Shown: positions 12,701-23,559, counted from the stretch's first letter. The stretch: DNA of 64,000 nucleotides from Diphasiastrum complanatum (GCA_029204225.1 CM055092.1:62398692-62462691); one strand, 5' to 3'. Made by a program: numbers and translations. Notes: generated by a model from the sequence alone, not told the origin.

Positions 12701-15700
12701 TGAAGCTTCAGGAGGACCTAGTTCAGCTTGAGGATTTGACATCCTTTGTACCTACGGAACCACAGGCCATTGTTGATGTACGTCAACGTGGGCTCAGAAA
12801 CCGGCAGGTAACTAAGTAATTGGTTCGTTGGAAAGGAAGTTTCTAAGACGATGATACTTGGGAAAAGGAACATGACCTTAGACTGAGGTTCCCAAATTTT
12901 TAAGGAGAAGGGAATGTTAGAGACCCAATTCCCTTGGGTCCCAAACCCAAACTTGAGACTAGACGATGACTGGACCTGTTGTCTTGACCAGTGACTCGTG
13001 AACCTGCATGGTTGCCACGTGTCATGATCTAGGACGTGCGCATGGCTTGGAGTCTCTCACCTTGGAGGGTGGACCCGGATTAAGTCCTATGGCGGGGTGG
13101 AACGTGAACCGTTCAGTCTCTTGTGGTTAACCGGCACCTGGAGGTTTGCAGTAAGTAAGAGTCTAACAATGGCCCTCTAGGTTTTTTACCTTCTATAGCT
13201 TGCAGTTAGGGTACATTGAGCTACCCAACTACCTTAGTACTTTATTGTCACATGGTTTGCAGTATATTGTATGTTTCTCATTTTAAACATCGCTCAATGT
13301 CTTTTAGCTTCACATTGAGGAAAAACCCATTTATATGTACCAATGTGGGATCTTCACTTCTAATATGCTCTTGCTTGCTCCACATAGGCCATTTATTAGA
13401 ATTCTTTCTTGTTGCATATCTCACCTCACCTTGATTCTCCCCTCCCCCTCTCAATCCAGGCAGAGTCCTCCATGGCCAACATTCCTTATTATGGTATGAT
13501 GTGTAGGGCACTATTGTTATGGTTCACTCTTCTTGCAAAGTTCTTTAAGTATTGAAGATAGCAATTCTACTATGTCGTCATGTAGATTAAGCTATTAGAT
13601 TGACATAAAATGGAGTTTGAAAGTTAATGATATGGAATGTTGTCCTTTCCTCCAGGTTCTTCCAGGAATGCTTGAGAGGAAGAAAGGCACAATTGTATTT
13701 ACTGGTGCAACTGCATCAATCAGAGGTGGAGCAGGCTTTTCTGAATTGGGTATGACCTCTTCCACTTTTCTTTTGCTATAGAACATATGTGAATTGGAAT
13801 TTGCAAACTTATTGAAAACGTGTAGCATCAACATCTCATAGAAAGAGTATGTGGAGTATTTCTATTAGAAAGAGTATGTGGAGTATTTCTCTTAGCTTCA
13901 TTATGAATCTTATTGCTCGGCAATGTTTTTTTTTCTTTTGAATCGTTTGTATCATAGTTGCACTGCGTTTTTGGAAACGCATTCAGAAACAAGATCCAGA
14001 AACGCGTTTATGGATTCTGGTAGCGTTTCTCAGAAACGTGTTTTTATTTTTTTGATTTTTTTGTGGGCAATATGGGTATCAGATGAAAGCTCTAATTAAG
14101 AGCATTACATCTGTCTAGTTTGGATCATATGTATGATTGTATCTATACAAGTAAATTGGCTTAATATGTATTTGTTTAGTTCAATGTATGACATTGTATG
14201 TGCTTAAATGCATAAAAATATCAACACTTTGGACTTTAATTTACAGTGCTCAGTATAGATATACCGTGGTTTTCTGGGCAAAAAAAAATATGTTATCTGT
14301 TTTTTTTTGTCACGTTTCTATTGCAGAAACGCGTTTTTGTGCAACTATGGTTTGTATTATGCTTAATAGATCTATGTTTTTTGAAGAAAGTTAATATAAT
14401 TTGACGAGCATGGATGTAGAACCTGTTATGTGTTCTCCTTGTTTGTGCTAGTTCTCACCATAGTTAAAAAGATCATATTGCTAGTTTTCTGGCATATGGG
14501 TGCATTTTCTCTCTACAATGGTTAGCAAAGAATTTACAATCAAATTTTGTGAGTATGTATTAAATATTTTTAGCTTTCTTCAACTTTTTTTTTTCTAACT
14601 TCTTCTCATTGCAGCATGTGGAAAATTTGCTTTAAGAGCATTGTCACAATGTTTGGCCCGAGAATTTCATCCTCAAGGAGTACATGTGGCTCATGTGATT
14701 ATCGATGGTATAATAAGTACCCAAAGGTAGGCATTTTTAACTTCACATTCTAGCCTCAAATTTTCATGCGGCAAAAGGTGTGTTTTTTTTGAAAACCTTT
14801 ACCATGGATTCACAAAATTGCTAGCACCTTGAAAATCTTTAAATTCAACAATATAGGCAATGACCCAATCAGTTACAACCAAAAAAAGGCTTGAAGAAGT
14901 CTTTACATACTCAAATAAAGTCAAGTTGCATATTTTAATCATAGTCGCGTATTGTATTTTTATGTTTGTGTCTCTTAATTATGTCAAAAGACACTTCTCC
15001 TTTGGTACTCTAGTTAGTCATTCTCCATTCATTATCAAATTGCTTCAGTGAACTTGATGCTAGGAGAGAATGGAATCATTTATTGCCACCTATTATTTAG
15101 TTGGTGCTATGGATTTTGTGTTGAATAATGAGAATCACATACAAATAACCTCTGAGGAACCTTTGTGGATTTTGAAAGCTCTTGTTTTGTATTGAGATAA
15201 TAAGTGGAGGAATCTGATTTCAAGATATTTTCCAATCGTCGATATTTTTTCACATATTTAGTGCATTAGATAAATTGCGCTTACTATGTCACAACCCATC
15301 CTTTGAACAATTTTTAACTTGAGTCGATTCATGGTTTATTAGCCTTGTACAATGTAGGATGGGGTTCCTAGCTTGCTTCTCAAATATAATATATTCCAAA
15401 GATTGCTCTCAGACTTCTTTGTAGTAAAAATGGAAAAGGTGGGTGCTAATTTTGTGGCCAAACTAAATTAGCTTCTAGAAGATTACCAGAGAAGCTCCCA
15501 TTAACAAAAAATTTCACTTGGATTCAAGCTAAGACCAGATGAACTTGGGTTTAAGTAGTAAATGATGATGTTCCATGTCAAGAAGGTTTATTCCCATGGG
15601 GCGGGACTTACCTACATTACAAACACACCACTTGGTCTTCGACACTTCATTTACTATTATTTGTCAGTGGATCATGGGGCTAGACCTCTTGGGCCTTGTC

Positions 15701-18700
15701 AGTAGAAAGATAAGATCTCTTAATCTTTTCATTTGTGACTTGACATTTTTTAAGTCTGATATGTCCTTTGTTCAACTGAATAGATTTGAACCTTAGACCT
15801 TGAAGGAAGGAAATGAGATCTTCACCAATATAGGACTGTGACCTGGAAATTGGATGAACTTAATAAGTTTCACCATGCACCTAGCCTTAACTCAATAAAC
15901 CTCCTAACTAATTATATATAGGCTTTTTGCCTCCTCTTCCTCCCACCGTTGATCGTGCTCTGAGATACACTTTAATTTGTGCCTACATATCGCTCTACAC
16001 TAAGTCTTTCACCTCCTTACTTCATCAGTTCCTTCATGACAAGCCTTTTGGATGTGTAGGCCACCTTCGTTTCCTCAACTATCCATATTGCTGCCTGTCT
16101 CTCTCTTTCCTATCTGAACCTTTTCATTGCAAATACATTTCATCTTGCTCCATTAGTCAACCTTGGTATGATAGTGAATGTCATCACCTTCATCTCCAAG
16201 TCATCCATGCATGCTCTCATGCTCCACATCTCTTGCATACCACTCGTCGTTCCTACCATTGTGTGCTTTGTCGTAACTTCTACTCCCCAATCAAGCCCCC
16301 TTGGAGAGGCCTATGGGAATACTTATATCCTCCAAGGGTCTACCCCAACAAGGAGTGATTTGGGACACTTCATTGGTGCACATTAGCAACCTAACTAGGC
16401 CACATCTTTCACTAACCGTCAATGAGTCACTGTTAGTTCAATATAAATCCACCATCATGGGTTTTGGGTGTCAACCAATTAATTATGATCTACCACCATG
16501 AGGGCCCTAACCCCTCACAATCACAATCAATTCATGGGTTAAGCTAGGCCCTCAGACCCCCTTACGGGATATAAATCTAAAGTTAGTCATTTTTTCTTTC
16601 CCCATATTTTTGGGAATCATCGTCATCCAATTGCTCGTTGCATTGAACCAGATACTCAATAACTACATGATAATAAACTCATATAGTTCTTGAATCCAAT
16701 ATCTTTTTGGGCTCAAAAACAGTCCAACAGGTCCAATTAATCTTCAGGACCCAGATGATCTCCTTCATGTAGACTTTGCCTAAGTTGGCTTACATGAAAG
16801 GCAATGTATCTAAATGCCTTCCAAGAGTTACATTTTAATATGTATAGCCCTCTGTCATAAGCGGACTATTAGTAATACTTGCTTATGCACATTACTTTAG
16901 AATCCTTTAGGATTCTCAATTACACCCAATTCCCAAGGACTTGTAGGACCCATGTCCTCGTCTCTCTCTCACTAGCAATTCATTCTCCTAAGTTTTGGTG
17001 TTGCGAGGTGCTTAAGCAATTTCTCGTGTTTGATGTTTTCCATAACTAAGTTTCTCAAGCTTTCATGGTTGATCTAGTAGTGCAGTTTCCATAGCTAAGT
17101 CCTTCAATTTATCATGGTACTAGAGCAAGTTGTGTAGCTTGTGAATTTGATAGTGAGAGAAACATTGGTGCTTAGATTCTTGAGAAAATTCTCATCTTCC
17201 ATGAGCACCTCAATTTGTATGAGAGCGCTTTTGATCTGTAGGACTTAGATCAAGTTGATCTTGCATTGTTGGATAGCGATTGGCAAGGGGAGTGTTATGA
17301 TCCAAGAACTTTCTAATTATGGCTAGAAAAGCTTTCTGGAGGAGCTTACACATAAGTTATAAACAGGGTGCATTTATGTGTGTTTGAGGGCATCTCTCTT
17401 CCAGCAAATTGGCATGGTATGGTGGTCTATGCAATAAATTTTTGTATGCCTTTATGTAGCATTCCAAGTCCTTTTGCTTTAGTATACTTTTATTGGTCCG
17501 TTCCACTACCATGATGATCGATTTGACACTAATTTAAAGACATGGTCTAGTTTTTCGTCTATAATATATGATTCAATGGTATTTTGTTCTTGTTTTTTCA
17601 ATTGGACTTCGACATATTCGTATTTATAGTAATATTTTTAGTATATGCATTGATTTTCCAAGCAACAACATTTTCTATATACCAACATTGTGGATGGTGT
17701 CTTTTTGAGGATGACAAGCTATAGGGCATGTATATGAACTATCGGTCTTGAATATTTGCCCAGTTAAGTACATTGTTGACTTGCACTCATCCCTAGGTCA
17801 CTATATGATGAATCGAGTCTATTATATACATTAGTTTAAGTAGAGCCTTATTTCTTGTTGTAGTTGCTAGTTTTGGGTCCATTCTAGATACTTTGTTATT
17901 GATGTCAAGGCAACTGCAGTTCTGACTTGTTCAGCAAGCCACTCAAATGCTCAAGAGAGCCTCAATATATTGATTTCTAAGCATTCGCTAATTGTAGGTT
18001 GATCTACTTGCAGTTCTTGCACTTTTAATGACTTTTGATGTTCATTGAGTTTTCTTAGTTGGAGATTGCTTGTGTTTATTGTTTTTAGGAGATGTCATCT
18101 CTTTGATGTGTCTTCATGATTGGCCCATGGGTCCACTTGTAATCTAGTACTTATTAGAGTCATTTGTGGGTAATATGGTCGCTATCAAATTTTCAGCCCT
18201 AACTACGAGTCTCTAAGGCTTTTCACAATATCAATAGGCATGTGAGGCTTACCATTAATGCAAGATTGATTAGATGACTAGCTCCGAGTATAAGTAGTTT
18301 AGGTAGCTCAATATAGCATTAGTTAGTTTAGTCATTGCTATTAGTTTATGTTTGTGGAGACAATTGATATTCCAATGATTATCACTTTTTTGTATTATTG
18401 TTGATATATGGGTGCCTTCTCTCCATTTAGTATTCTATATGTGATAATTTACCTATAATTGAATAATACAATGTTTTTGCACTTTAGCAATATGATTGCC
18501 TCCATGTCGATATATATCTCCCCTCTCCATTGAGTGTTCTATATGTTGTATTTTACGTGTACTTATTTCATATCTAGTCTCAACACTTTCAACACTATAA
18601 TTGTATCCATCTAGTTAGCATTGAAATACTATATTAGCTAAGCTTCATGAATTTCCTTGGAACATCCCAATGCAAATGTTGAAGTATTTCATAAGACAAT

Positions 18701-21338
18701 CAACAACTTATCCCAGGTTTGTGGTCTCTTGGACTACAATGCTCTTGAGTTCATACTTTGGTACTAAAAAAAAACGTACTGAATTGGCAAGCTCTCTAGT
18801 GCAATTTTGCAACACAAGACTTGACATTCATGAGAATATCATTTCCTCATCGCACAAGCCTAGAAAAATGCATTTGCTCTTTTGATCTTTCTTTGCCCAA
18901 AATTGTGGACCTTTTATCGAGCTCTTTGATACTTTCCTTCTCATGCAAGAAAATATGTTTAGAGGTAAATGAAAAAAATTGCCCATTTTTCAAGAGGCAT
19001 TTTGTATTTAACCTCTTGGATTAGCCCTGAGAGGCTGGTGAAAAATTATCAGCCCTTGGTCAAGAAGTTCATTATATTGTGTCCTCCCTTCATTTGTGTG
19101 TAATGGGAATGGAACTCTTGACCTCAACTTATGTCCTCTTTGGACAAGTTGATACTATGTGCTTTTGAGGATGGCATGGCACCTCTATATATTTGTCCTG
19201 TAAATTTGGCCAAGAAAAATCTCAAAAACATCCGTAAGAAAGGTAGAGTTTCCTCATTACTAAGAGGGAATATGTGCATGTGCAACTTACCACATTTTTC
19301 AATGTAGCTTTGTAAACTTTAGACTATAGTTTTGGAGCTTGCTATTTATTTTGATATAAGCTACAAGAATGCAAATGTCACAAATACCATAACAAACATG
19401 CAAGTGATTATATCTTGGTATGCATCTTGGTTTCCAAGGGGGGCTCGAACCTGGGACTAAAGAAACTTTGGATACCAAGCTAACCAATTGAGCCAACCCC
19501 ATGGAATCATTACTTCTTTGTGTGGATCCATTGTGTCCTCTCCATTTTGCCCGTAGATTACAAATTTCTAATGGCGATCTCCCATACTTGATTAAGCGCC
19601 AATCATTTCTTTCTTAAAGCACAAATTTGAAAGAAGGCCACAAATTTTTCAAATGGTATAAACGTAGTTAGTATACCTTTATTCAAGAAGCCAAATGAAA
19701 GAATTGTAAAATGCGTATTTTAACTTCATAGACATAACAACTACAATTAGCTCATTGCAAACTATCTTTCTCATCTAGGATTTCAGGGTGGTGGTTCCAA
19801 TGTTCTTTTGGATTTATTTCATGTCTAATTTGTTATTCTTCTTTATCACTATCCTTGCTAAACCCTAACTAGAAGACACTACCTTCTAGAATGCTTCTTT
19901 CATAATGCTTCATCTTTGAGCATTTCTAAAAGAATGTTTTGAGAAGATACATTTTTTTTTTGAAAAGAAATAATGCAAATTTGCTCTCGATGTATAAAAT
20001 TGTTGCAAAATGGCAAAGAATGTAAAATTCATGTTTTGATAATCGATCAATTGGTTAATCTATAGTGGTATTTGGATGGTTGTAACAATCTATGCAAAAC
20101 TGTTATAACTAATACATTCCCTTGGCCCCAAACTCTCGATTTATAATTCAATAAGAATTTAGCCTTTAGGGTTTGTTTCATGAGGTAATCACTAATAAAT
20201 GACTACTAAGTATATATAGGGTCGTCACATAATATCTAATCACATCCTACTAACATCTAGAGAGATCCATATAAGTGAAAGATCAGGCTATAAAACTCAT
20301 TCTTGACTTGGGCAAGGTGAAGACCAAGTGTCCCGCTTTGGACATTGTCATTATAGATGTTTCTGAGCCAAGGAAAAAAGGAGCAAAGCTTATGGAATTG
20401 GAGAAAATCTACATTGAGGTGAGAATATAGTGAGCTAAGCAATTCAGTAATGAATGAGATGATTTGCCTGAATAGAGTAATGGATGAGTGGAAATATGCA
20501 GAAGTTGCAGAGAGCTTCAAGGTCTAAAAGAGCTTGATGACACTATTTTGCAACATTGAATAGTTTTGCTCATATGTAGGCATAGGTTATGGTTCAACAC
20601 TAATGCTAGTGTTTTTCAATCATAAAATATGTGACAATGAATCAAATCCAACTTGTCTAGAATCGGGCCTTCATGTTTTCATTGTTGCCTAGCCTTGACC
20701 CTTGAGCTTTAAACTTAAATATAACACATTTAAGGGCTTTTCATGAATTGTTTTGTGTTTTTCAACAAATTATAGCAATGGTACAATTGTAGTTATAATT
20801 CTTCTATCCATCGAAAGTGATTTAGTCATTTTGACTTGCTTTTTTGCATTCTTTCACCTTGTCTGTGCGAGTAAGTTCGTTCTCGCTTACGAGTCATCTT
20901 TCACCCTGTCTGTGCGAGTAAGTAAGTTCCCGTATACAAGTCGTGTACGAGTCATTTTCTGTACGAGTCATATGCGAGTAGTAAAAATGATTAATTTTTT
21001 TTAAAGGACAAAAGTTTCAATTTTGCACTTGATTTGAAATGATGGAGGTCTTGGACGTACTTTGATGTAACTAAGTCATAAATAACATATTGCACTACAT
21101 ATCAATTTCACTTCAAAAAGTTGTTCAAGTTGGACTTTTGTAGTTTGACATATTTCATTCTTTAGTTTAATTTGATCGATGTAATTTGTTTAACATGTCT
21201 GTCTTACACAGGGACAAGGACGATGGTAAAACTCTAAATGCAAATGCTATTGCTGAAATTTATTGGCAACTCCATAATCAAGATAAAAGTGCATGGACGC
21301 AAGAGCTTGATTTACGTCCGTGTTGTGAAAAATTCTAG
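3774..21338 (+). CDS. Atypical short-chain dehydrogenase/reductase (six exons)
   Basis: Six exons join in phase with GT-AG borders: 3774-3885, 5213-5355, 5524-5643, 13656-13749, 14615-14726 and 21212-21338 (stop TAG 21336-21338), giving 235 residues. The N-terminus carries the Rossmann dinucleotide loop GVGPGLG (residues 10-16). Later conserved stretches are [44 protein letters not shown] and, at the C-terminus, [10 protein letters not shown]. This matches a plant and bacterial group of SDR-fold NAD(P)-dependent oxidoreductases whose substrate I do not know. The usual catalytic YxxxK is not visible: the residue four before the lysine of CGKFAL is leucine. No clear targeting peptide is seen, so a cytosolic protein is likely. 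Introns are 1.3, 0.17, 8.0, 0.87 and 6.5 kb; the large ones hold transposable elements. The reading frame itself is intact. The in-frame TGA two codons before the ATG favours this start. Confidence 0.88.
3886..5212 (+). other. SDR intron 1, no element recognised
   Basis: Donor GTAAAT and acceptor TTAACAG fit plant splice sites. The 1.3 kb between them shows only short chance open frames (4652-5117) and no retroelement motif. Confidence 0.6.
5808..6099 (-). mobile_element. LTR-like segment with polypurine tract, minus strand
   Basis: On the minus strand a polypurine run (TTAAGGGGGAA, 6100-6109) is followed directly by TGCTAGAG, the usual layout of PPT then 3' LTR. The segment ends near 5808 with ACACCC. 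The minus-strand open frame just upstream (6129-6332) has no recognisable domain. It lies in SDR intron 3. LTR type is not assignable. Confidence 0.4.
7418..7640 (+). mobile_element. Polypurine tract and possible LTR start
   Basis: ATAAGGAGGAGA (7417-7427) precedes TGTTGTTATTT, resembling a PPT/LTR junction. The presumed LTR does not match the 3' LTR of the Gypsy element that follows, so it probably belongs to a different truncated element. The 900 bases before it (6510-7417) look LTR-like but show no coding motif. Confidence 0.3.
7672..8400 (+). pseudogene. Gypsy gag fragment with CCHC knuckle
   Basis: Frame-shifted gag: [16 protein letters not shown] and [10 protein letters not shown] (about 8070-8170) resemble the C-terminal half of the retrotransposon gag domain. 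A serine/threonine/proline-rich spacer follows, then the knuckle [14 protein letters not shown] (8359-8400) with the C-x2-C-x4-H-x4-C spacing intact. Stops before and after show it is not expressible as one protein. Confidence 0.75.
8560..8900 (+). pseudogene. Gypsy aspartic protease fragment
   Basis: [18 protein letters not shown] contains the retropepsin active-site triplet DTG (DTGS codons 8647-8658) with the usual hydrophobic lead. It lies between the gag knuckle and RT as expected. The frame breaks near 8910. Confidence 0.75.
9142..9954 (+). pseudogene. Gypsy reverse transcriptase, N-terminal part
   Basis: An open frame of about 270 codons runs from the protease-RT linker through [30 protein letters not shown] and [13 protein letters not shown] to the catalytic YLDD (9886-9897) and [10 protein letters not shown]. 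All main RT blocks A to D are present. The frame ends where the Copia fragment is inserted; the RT resumes at about 10388. Confidence 0.92.
9955..10387 (-). mobile_element. Copia 3'-end fragment inserted in Gypsy RT
   Basis: The minus strand encodes a Copia RNase H end: [30 protein letters not shown] and [16 protein letters not shown], stopping near 10162. AT-rich sequence down to 9955 would be its 3' untranslated/LTR part. GGCTGT occurs on both sides of the insert (left copy ending about 9951, right copy about 10379-10384), which could be a short duplication or microhomology. The fragment starts abruptly inside RNase H, so it arrived truncated. Confidence 0.8.
10388..11097 (+). pseudogene. 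Gypsy RT C-terminus and RNase H
   Basis: After the Copia insert the frame continues with [22 protein letters not shown] and [15 protein letters not shown], the RT connection region. RNase H follows with [13 protein letters not shown] (about 10776-10815), [19 protein letters not shown] and [10 protein letters not shown]. Two frame changes (near 10720 and 10825) disrupt it. Confidence 0.88.
11147..11850 (+). pseudogene. Gypsy integrase with internal deletion
   Basis: The zinc-binding region is recognisable by the histidine/cysteine stretch [12 protein letters not shown] and RNFYWPNLK. Directly after VELAG (about 11482) the sequence jumps to [10 protein letters not shown], the middle of the catalytic core. 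The stretch holding the second half of the zinc finger and the first catalytic aspartate is therefore missing, about 70 codons. [12 protein letters not shown] and [13 protein letters not shown] follow with a stop and frame change at 11632. Confidence 0.85.
12032..12486 (-). mobile_element. Solo LTR in the Gypsy 3' region
   Basis: A 455-bp block begins TGTAGGAAAT and ends TTCTAACA. It is flanked on both sides by GAGGG (12027-12031 and 12487-12491), a 5-bp target duplication, and interrupts the Gypsy integrase C-terminal region. Read on the minus strand it starts TGTTAGAA and ends TTTCCTACA, and it shares TTACTTTGACCCAAAAGGTC with the 3' LTR at 55419-55894. No internal coding sequence remains, consistent with LTR-LTR recombination. 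Confidence 0.85.
12490..12903 (+). pseudogene. Gypsy integrase C-terminal tail
   Basis: [32 protein letters not shown] and LVRWKG are the GPY/F and chromodomain-like end of Ty3/gypsy integrases. In-frame stops occur near 12618, 12820 and 12846. A polypurine tract (AAGGAGAAGGGAA) follows. Confidence 0.8.
12915..13168 (+). mobile_element. 3' LTR of the Gypsy element
   Basis: It starts TGTTAGA right after the polypurine tract (12902-12914) and ends TCTAACA, a perfect 7-bp inverted terminus. Length is 254 bp. No second copy was found upstream, so the 5' LTR is lost. Confidence 0.75.
13953..14349. mobile_element. hAT-type MITE (397 bp) with 8-bp target duplication
   Basis: The block starts CATAGTTGCACTGCG and ends GTGCAACTATG, an 11-bp terminal inverted repeat. 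It is flanked by identical GTTTGTAT octamers at 13945-13952 and 14350-14357. An 8-bp duplication plus short inverted ends is diagnostic of hAT elements. Both ends carry the motif AAACGCG/CGCGTTT several times. There is no coding capacity. It lies in SDR intron 4, 203 bases after exon 4. Confidence 0.92.
14727..16500. other. SDR intron 5, first part, nothing recognised
   Basis: Follows the exon 5 donor at 14727. Only short chance open frames (14860-15051, 15927-16386) without domain signature. The composition resembles retroelement debris but no boundary is visible. Confidence 0.45.
16540..17300 (+). mobile_element. Possible miniature LTR element (PBS-like and PPT-like pair)
   Basis: TGGTACTAGAGC (17115-17126) resembles the initiator-tRNA-Met primer site TGGTATCAGAGC with two changes. 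GGCAAGGGGAG followed by TGTTATG (17293) resembles a polypurine tract and LTR start. Only about 165 bases separate them. That would fit an internally deleted or TRIM-like element, but the flanking LTRs do not visibly match each other. Confidence 0.3.
17301..19300. other. SDR intron 5, middle, nothing recognised
   Basis: AT-rich sequence with no open frame of recognisable family and no clear repeat boundary. Confidence 0.45.
19310..19502 (-). repeat. tRNA-derived SINE (minus strand)
   Basis: On the minus strand GGGGTTGGCTCAATTGG gives a pol III A box (TGGCTCAATTGG, 19484-19495) and GGTTCGAGCCC gives a B box (19441-19451), 33 bases apart. The acceptor ends do not pair and the anticodon arm is irregular, so this is not a functional tRNA. 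The AT-rich tail down to about 19310 would be the SINE body; its exact end is uncertain. Confidence 0.6.
19503..20860. other. SDR intron 5, nothing recognised
   Basis: No coding family, LTR junction or RNA motif seen. A minus-strand 87-codon frame (20257-20520) has no recognisable domain. Confidence 0.45.
20868..20985 (+). repeat. Short array of GCGAGTAAG / ACGAGTCAT motifs
   Basis: TGCGAGTAAGTTC occurs at about 20867 and, with a 4-base insertion, at about 20915. Between and after them are several copies of TACGAGTCAT, and TTTCACC followed by TGTCTGTGCGAGTAAG is duplicated. The block lies 230 bases before SDR exon 6. It may be a decayed transposon end; no function is inferred. Confidence 0.5.
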
Positions 21339-22690
21339 AAGTGAAAATGATCTCTATTTTGAGCATTGTTTTTAACTCTATTGATTGATACAACTTATCA
21401 CCATATATCAACCTTCACAATAGGGGTTAAACTTTGTAAGTAAATAATTTTGTGGGTTTGTGAATTTCATGGAAAAACCACAATCTTGCAATCCAACATT
21501 CATTCATGAACATTCAAATATATACTAGCATGTAGAACGTTCATTGCATGTAATTATGCTTTCAGCTAATGATCCCAATGAAGACCTAAAAAGAGTAAAA
21601 TTTGTATGATCTGACTTGTGTTTTTTGTTCCATGCTACACAACATAAATCTTAACATTTGAATGTTGTTCATACTATGTTAATGTAATTTCTTAATATTC
21701 AAGAAGTCCATCACAGTGGGGTGAGTTGGGTAAAGTAGTTTATAGTTTATTGCAGTTAAGAAGTTGCAAGCTTGGACCTCATCATTGTGTCGTGACATCT
21801 CAGGAGCTTGTTTTGAAAACTTAGGAAAATGGCTTCTCGCTGAATGGAAGTGTCGTATTTATTTGCTAGTTGCCTAAATATAGATTAGATAAACTATATA
21901 AGAAAAAAACCAAGACTACATACATGGTTAACCAAAGAATCTAAAGTCATGTATGATGTCCCTATTATTTTAGCTCACAAAATAAGAAAAATGACAAACA
22001 TGTAATGAGAAAGATGAATAAGAAGGTTGTATGTAGCAAGGTGGGTCTCGAGATATGCTTTGTGAGAGCTTGGGCTTTGGTCCATATAAGCAAGAAAGTA
22101 GTGAAAAAAAAACCTTGTTAGACTAGTTTCGTAATTTTAGTATATCAAAGCATTGTTATGAAATATATCGTCTTAACACAGTCATTAACATCTGTAATAC
22201 AAGACTTAAAAAGGAAAATGGTTGATCATTTATTTAGTTACTTTAGTTACAGGGTAGGTAAGGTCTAGATTGTTTTTCCTATGAAGCAATTTTAGAAGTA
22301 ATTTATTTGTCACTCCACTATTTTGTATGATGCCAACTTTCTCTCCAAAGTATTACCTAGACACACTTCGAATTTTGTATACTTTTACAACAAAAAACAA
22401 TGTTATTTGAAAGACATTTGTTGCCAAGCTAGTTATTACTATGTACATTGTTTTATGGGCAAAGGTTACAGAAAAAAGAAGTTGTAGATTGTGGTGCCGA
22501 GAGGAAAGAGGAGCTAGCAATGATCGGAGTTGGGGAGGATGGGAACAGAATTAGAAATAGGGTGAGCAGAAATCGAGCGGGCATGATCTGCTACCATGCA
22601 GGCAAACTGCTCTGTCTGCATGGTAGGAGGATGTGCCACATCAACAACGTGGGTAGGCAAAAAGGGGGTAGCAGTGTGAGTAGACGGATC
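21339..22690. other. Downstream of the SDR gene, nothing recognised
   Basis: 3' flank of the SDR gene. No canonical AATAAA was confidently placed and no element was recognised. Confidence 0.4.
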
Positions 22691-22753
22691 AACGAGAGGG
22701 GGGGGGGGGGGGGGGGACCAGCGTGGGTAGGCAGATTAATGGGGGGGGGGGGT
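22690..22753 (+). repeat. Two poly-G tracts
   Basis: Uninterrupted G runs of more than ten bases occur around 22699-22717 and 22741-22752 in a purine-rich strand. Open frames across them on both strands are composition artefacts. Confidence 0.8.
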
Positions 22754-22927
22754 AGCAGTGTGGGTAGACAGTAGTGTGGCAGGCAGATCGGGATCAGCGA
22801 GAGGGGGATAGGTCGTGTGAGGAGTGTGTCATCAGCGGCGGGAGGGGGGAGAGGGGGAGAGTGCGATGGTCGGCGGGAGCGAGGAAGAGCCATATCAAAA
22901 GAGAAGAGGGCGCTCTAAGCCACCATC

Positions 22928-22931
<4 letters not shown>

Positions 22932-23013
<82 letters not shown>
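22932..23013. repeat. (GA)n microsatellite
   Basis: About 40 uninterrupted GA units. The arginine-glutamate and serine-leucine open frames over it are artefacts. Confidence 0.97.
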
Positions 23014-23017
<4 letters not shown>

Positions 23018-23559
23018 GCATTCACATAATTCCTCTTGCTTAAGCAAGATCAAACTCTTTGAAACCTTTATTCATAAGCCAACAAGGTAAAACATAGTTG
23101 AGACGTAAAATACAGTACAATAAAGTATCATAAAGCAAGACTTATTTCAAGACATCCAACTAGTACCTGCCATCATCCCACAACACAAAACCACACGAGT
23201 TAGTATGTGAGAAAGACAGGTGTCGACGCTGAATGTCAATTGTCATCCATGTACAAAATAAGCTTTGCTACTTAACAGCTTAGTTAGAATAAAAATTCAT
23301 AGGCCAATCTTTCCATTCGCTTGTGGAATTTAGCGATAGGCTAAGCCATTGTTTTACCATATCAGGGCAAAAGTCATGTTGATCAGTGCATTTGGCGGTA
23401 GTCCATATCAATTGATAATATTCTTTATATATAAAAATCAACAAGAGAACACTTGCTAAACAAGTACAAATCGTATTTACGATTTTTTTTTAAGGGTGAG
23501 CAAGGACACGCGTACAACGGTATTAGGGAAAATCCATGTCTTTCTTAGGACCCATGGGT

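Larger units (their letters stand above)
7660..13168 (+). mobile_element. Degenerate Ty3/gypsy retrotransposon in SDR intron 3
   Basis: Plus-strand order is gag, zinc knuckle, protease, RT, RNase H, integrase and integrase tail, followed by a polypurine tract and 3' LTR, which is Ty3/gypsy order. No matching 5' LTR or primer binding site was found. The element is broken by a minus-strand Copia insertion (9955-10387), a solo LTR (12032-12486), a deletion in the integrase near 11482 and many frameshifts and stops. It therefore cannot move by itself. It sits between SDR exons 3 and 4 in the sense orientation. Confidence 0.88.

Noticed and set aside
19430-19502. Functional tRNA gene, minus strand
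   Set aside because: A and B boxes are present, but the acceptor arms do not pair and no proper anticodon stem-loop forms.
22774-23090. Arginine-glutamate and serine-leucine repeat proteins across (GA)n tracts (also 48052-48684 and 51953-52163)
   Set aside because: They are translations of microsatellites in every frame, without independent coding evidence.
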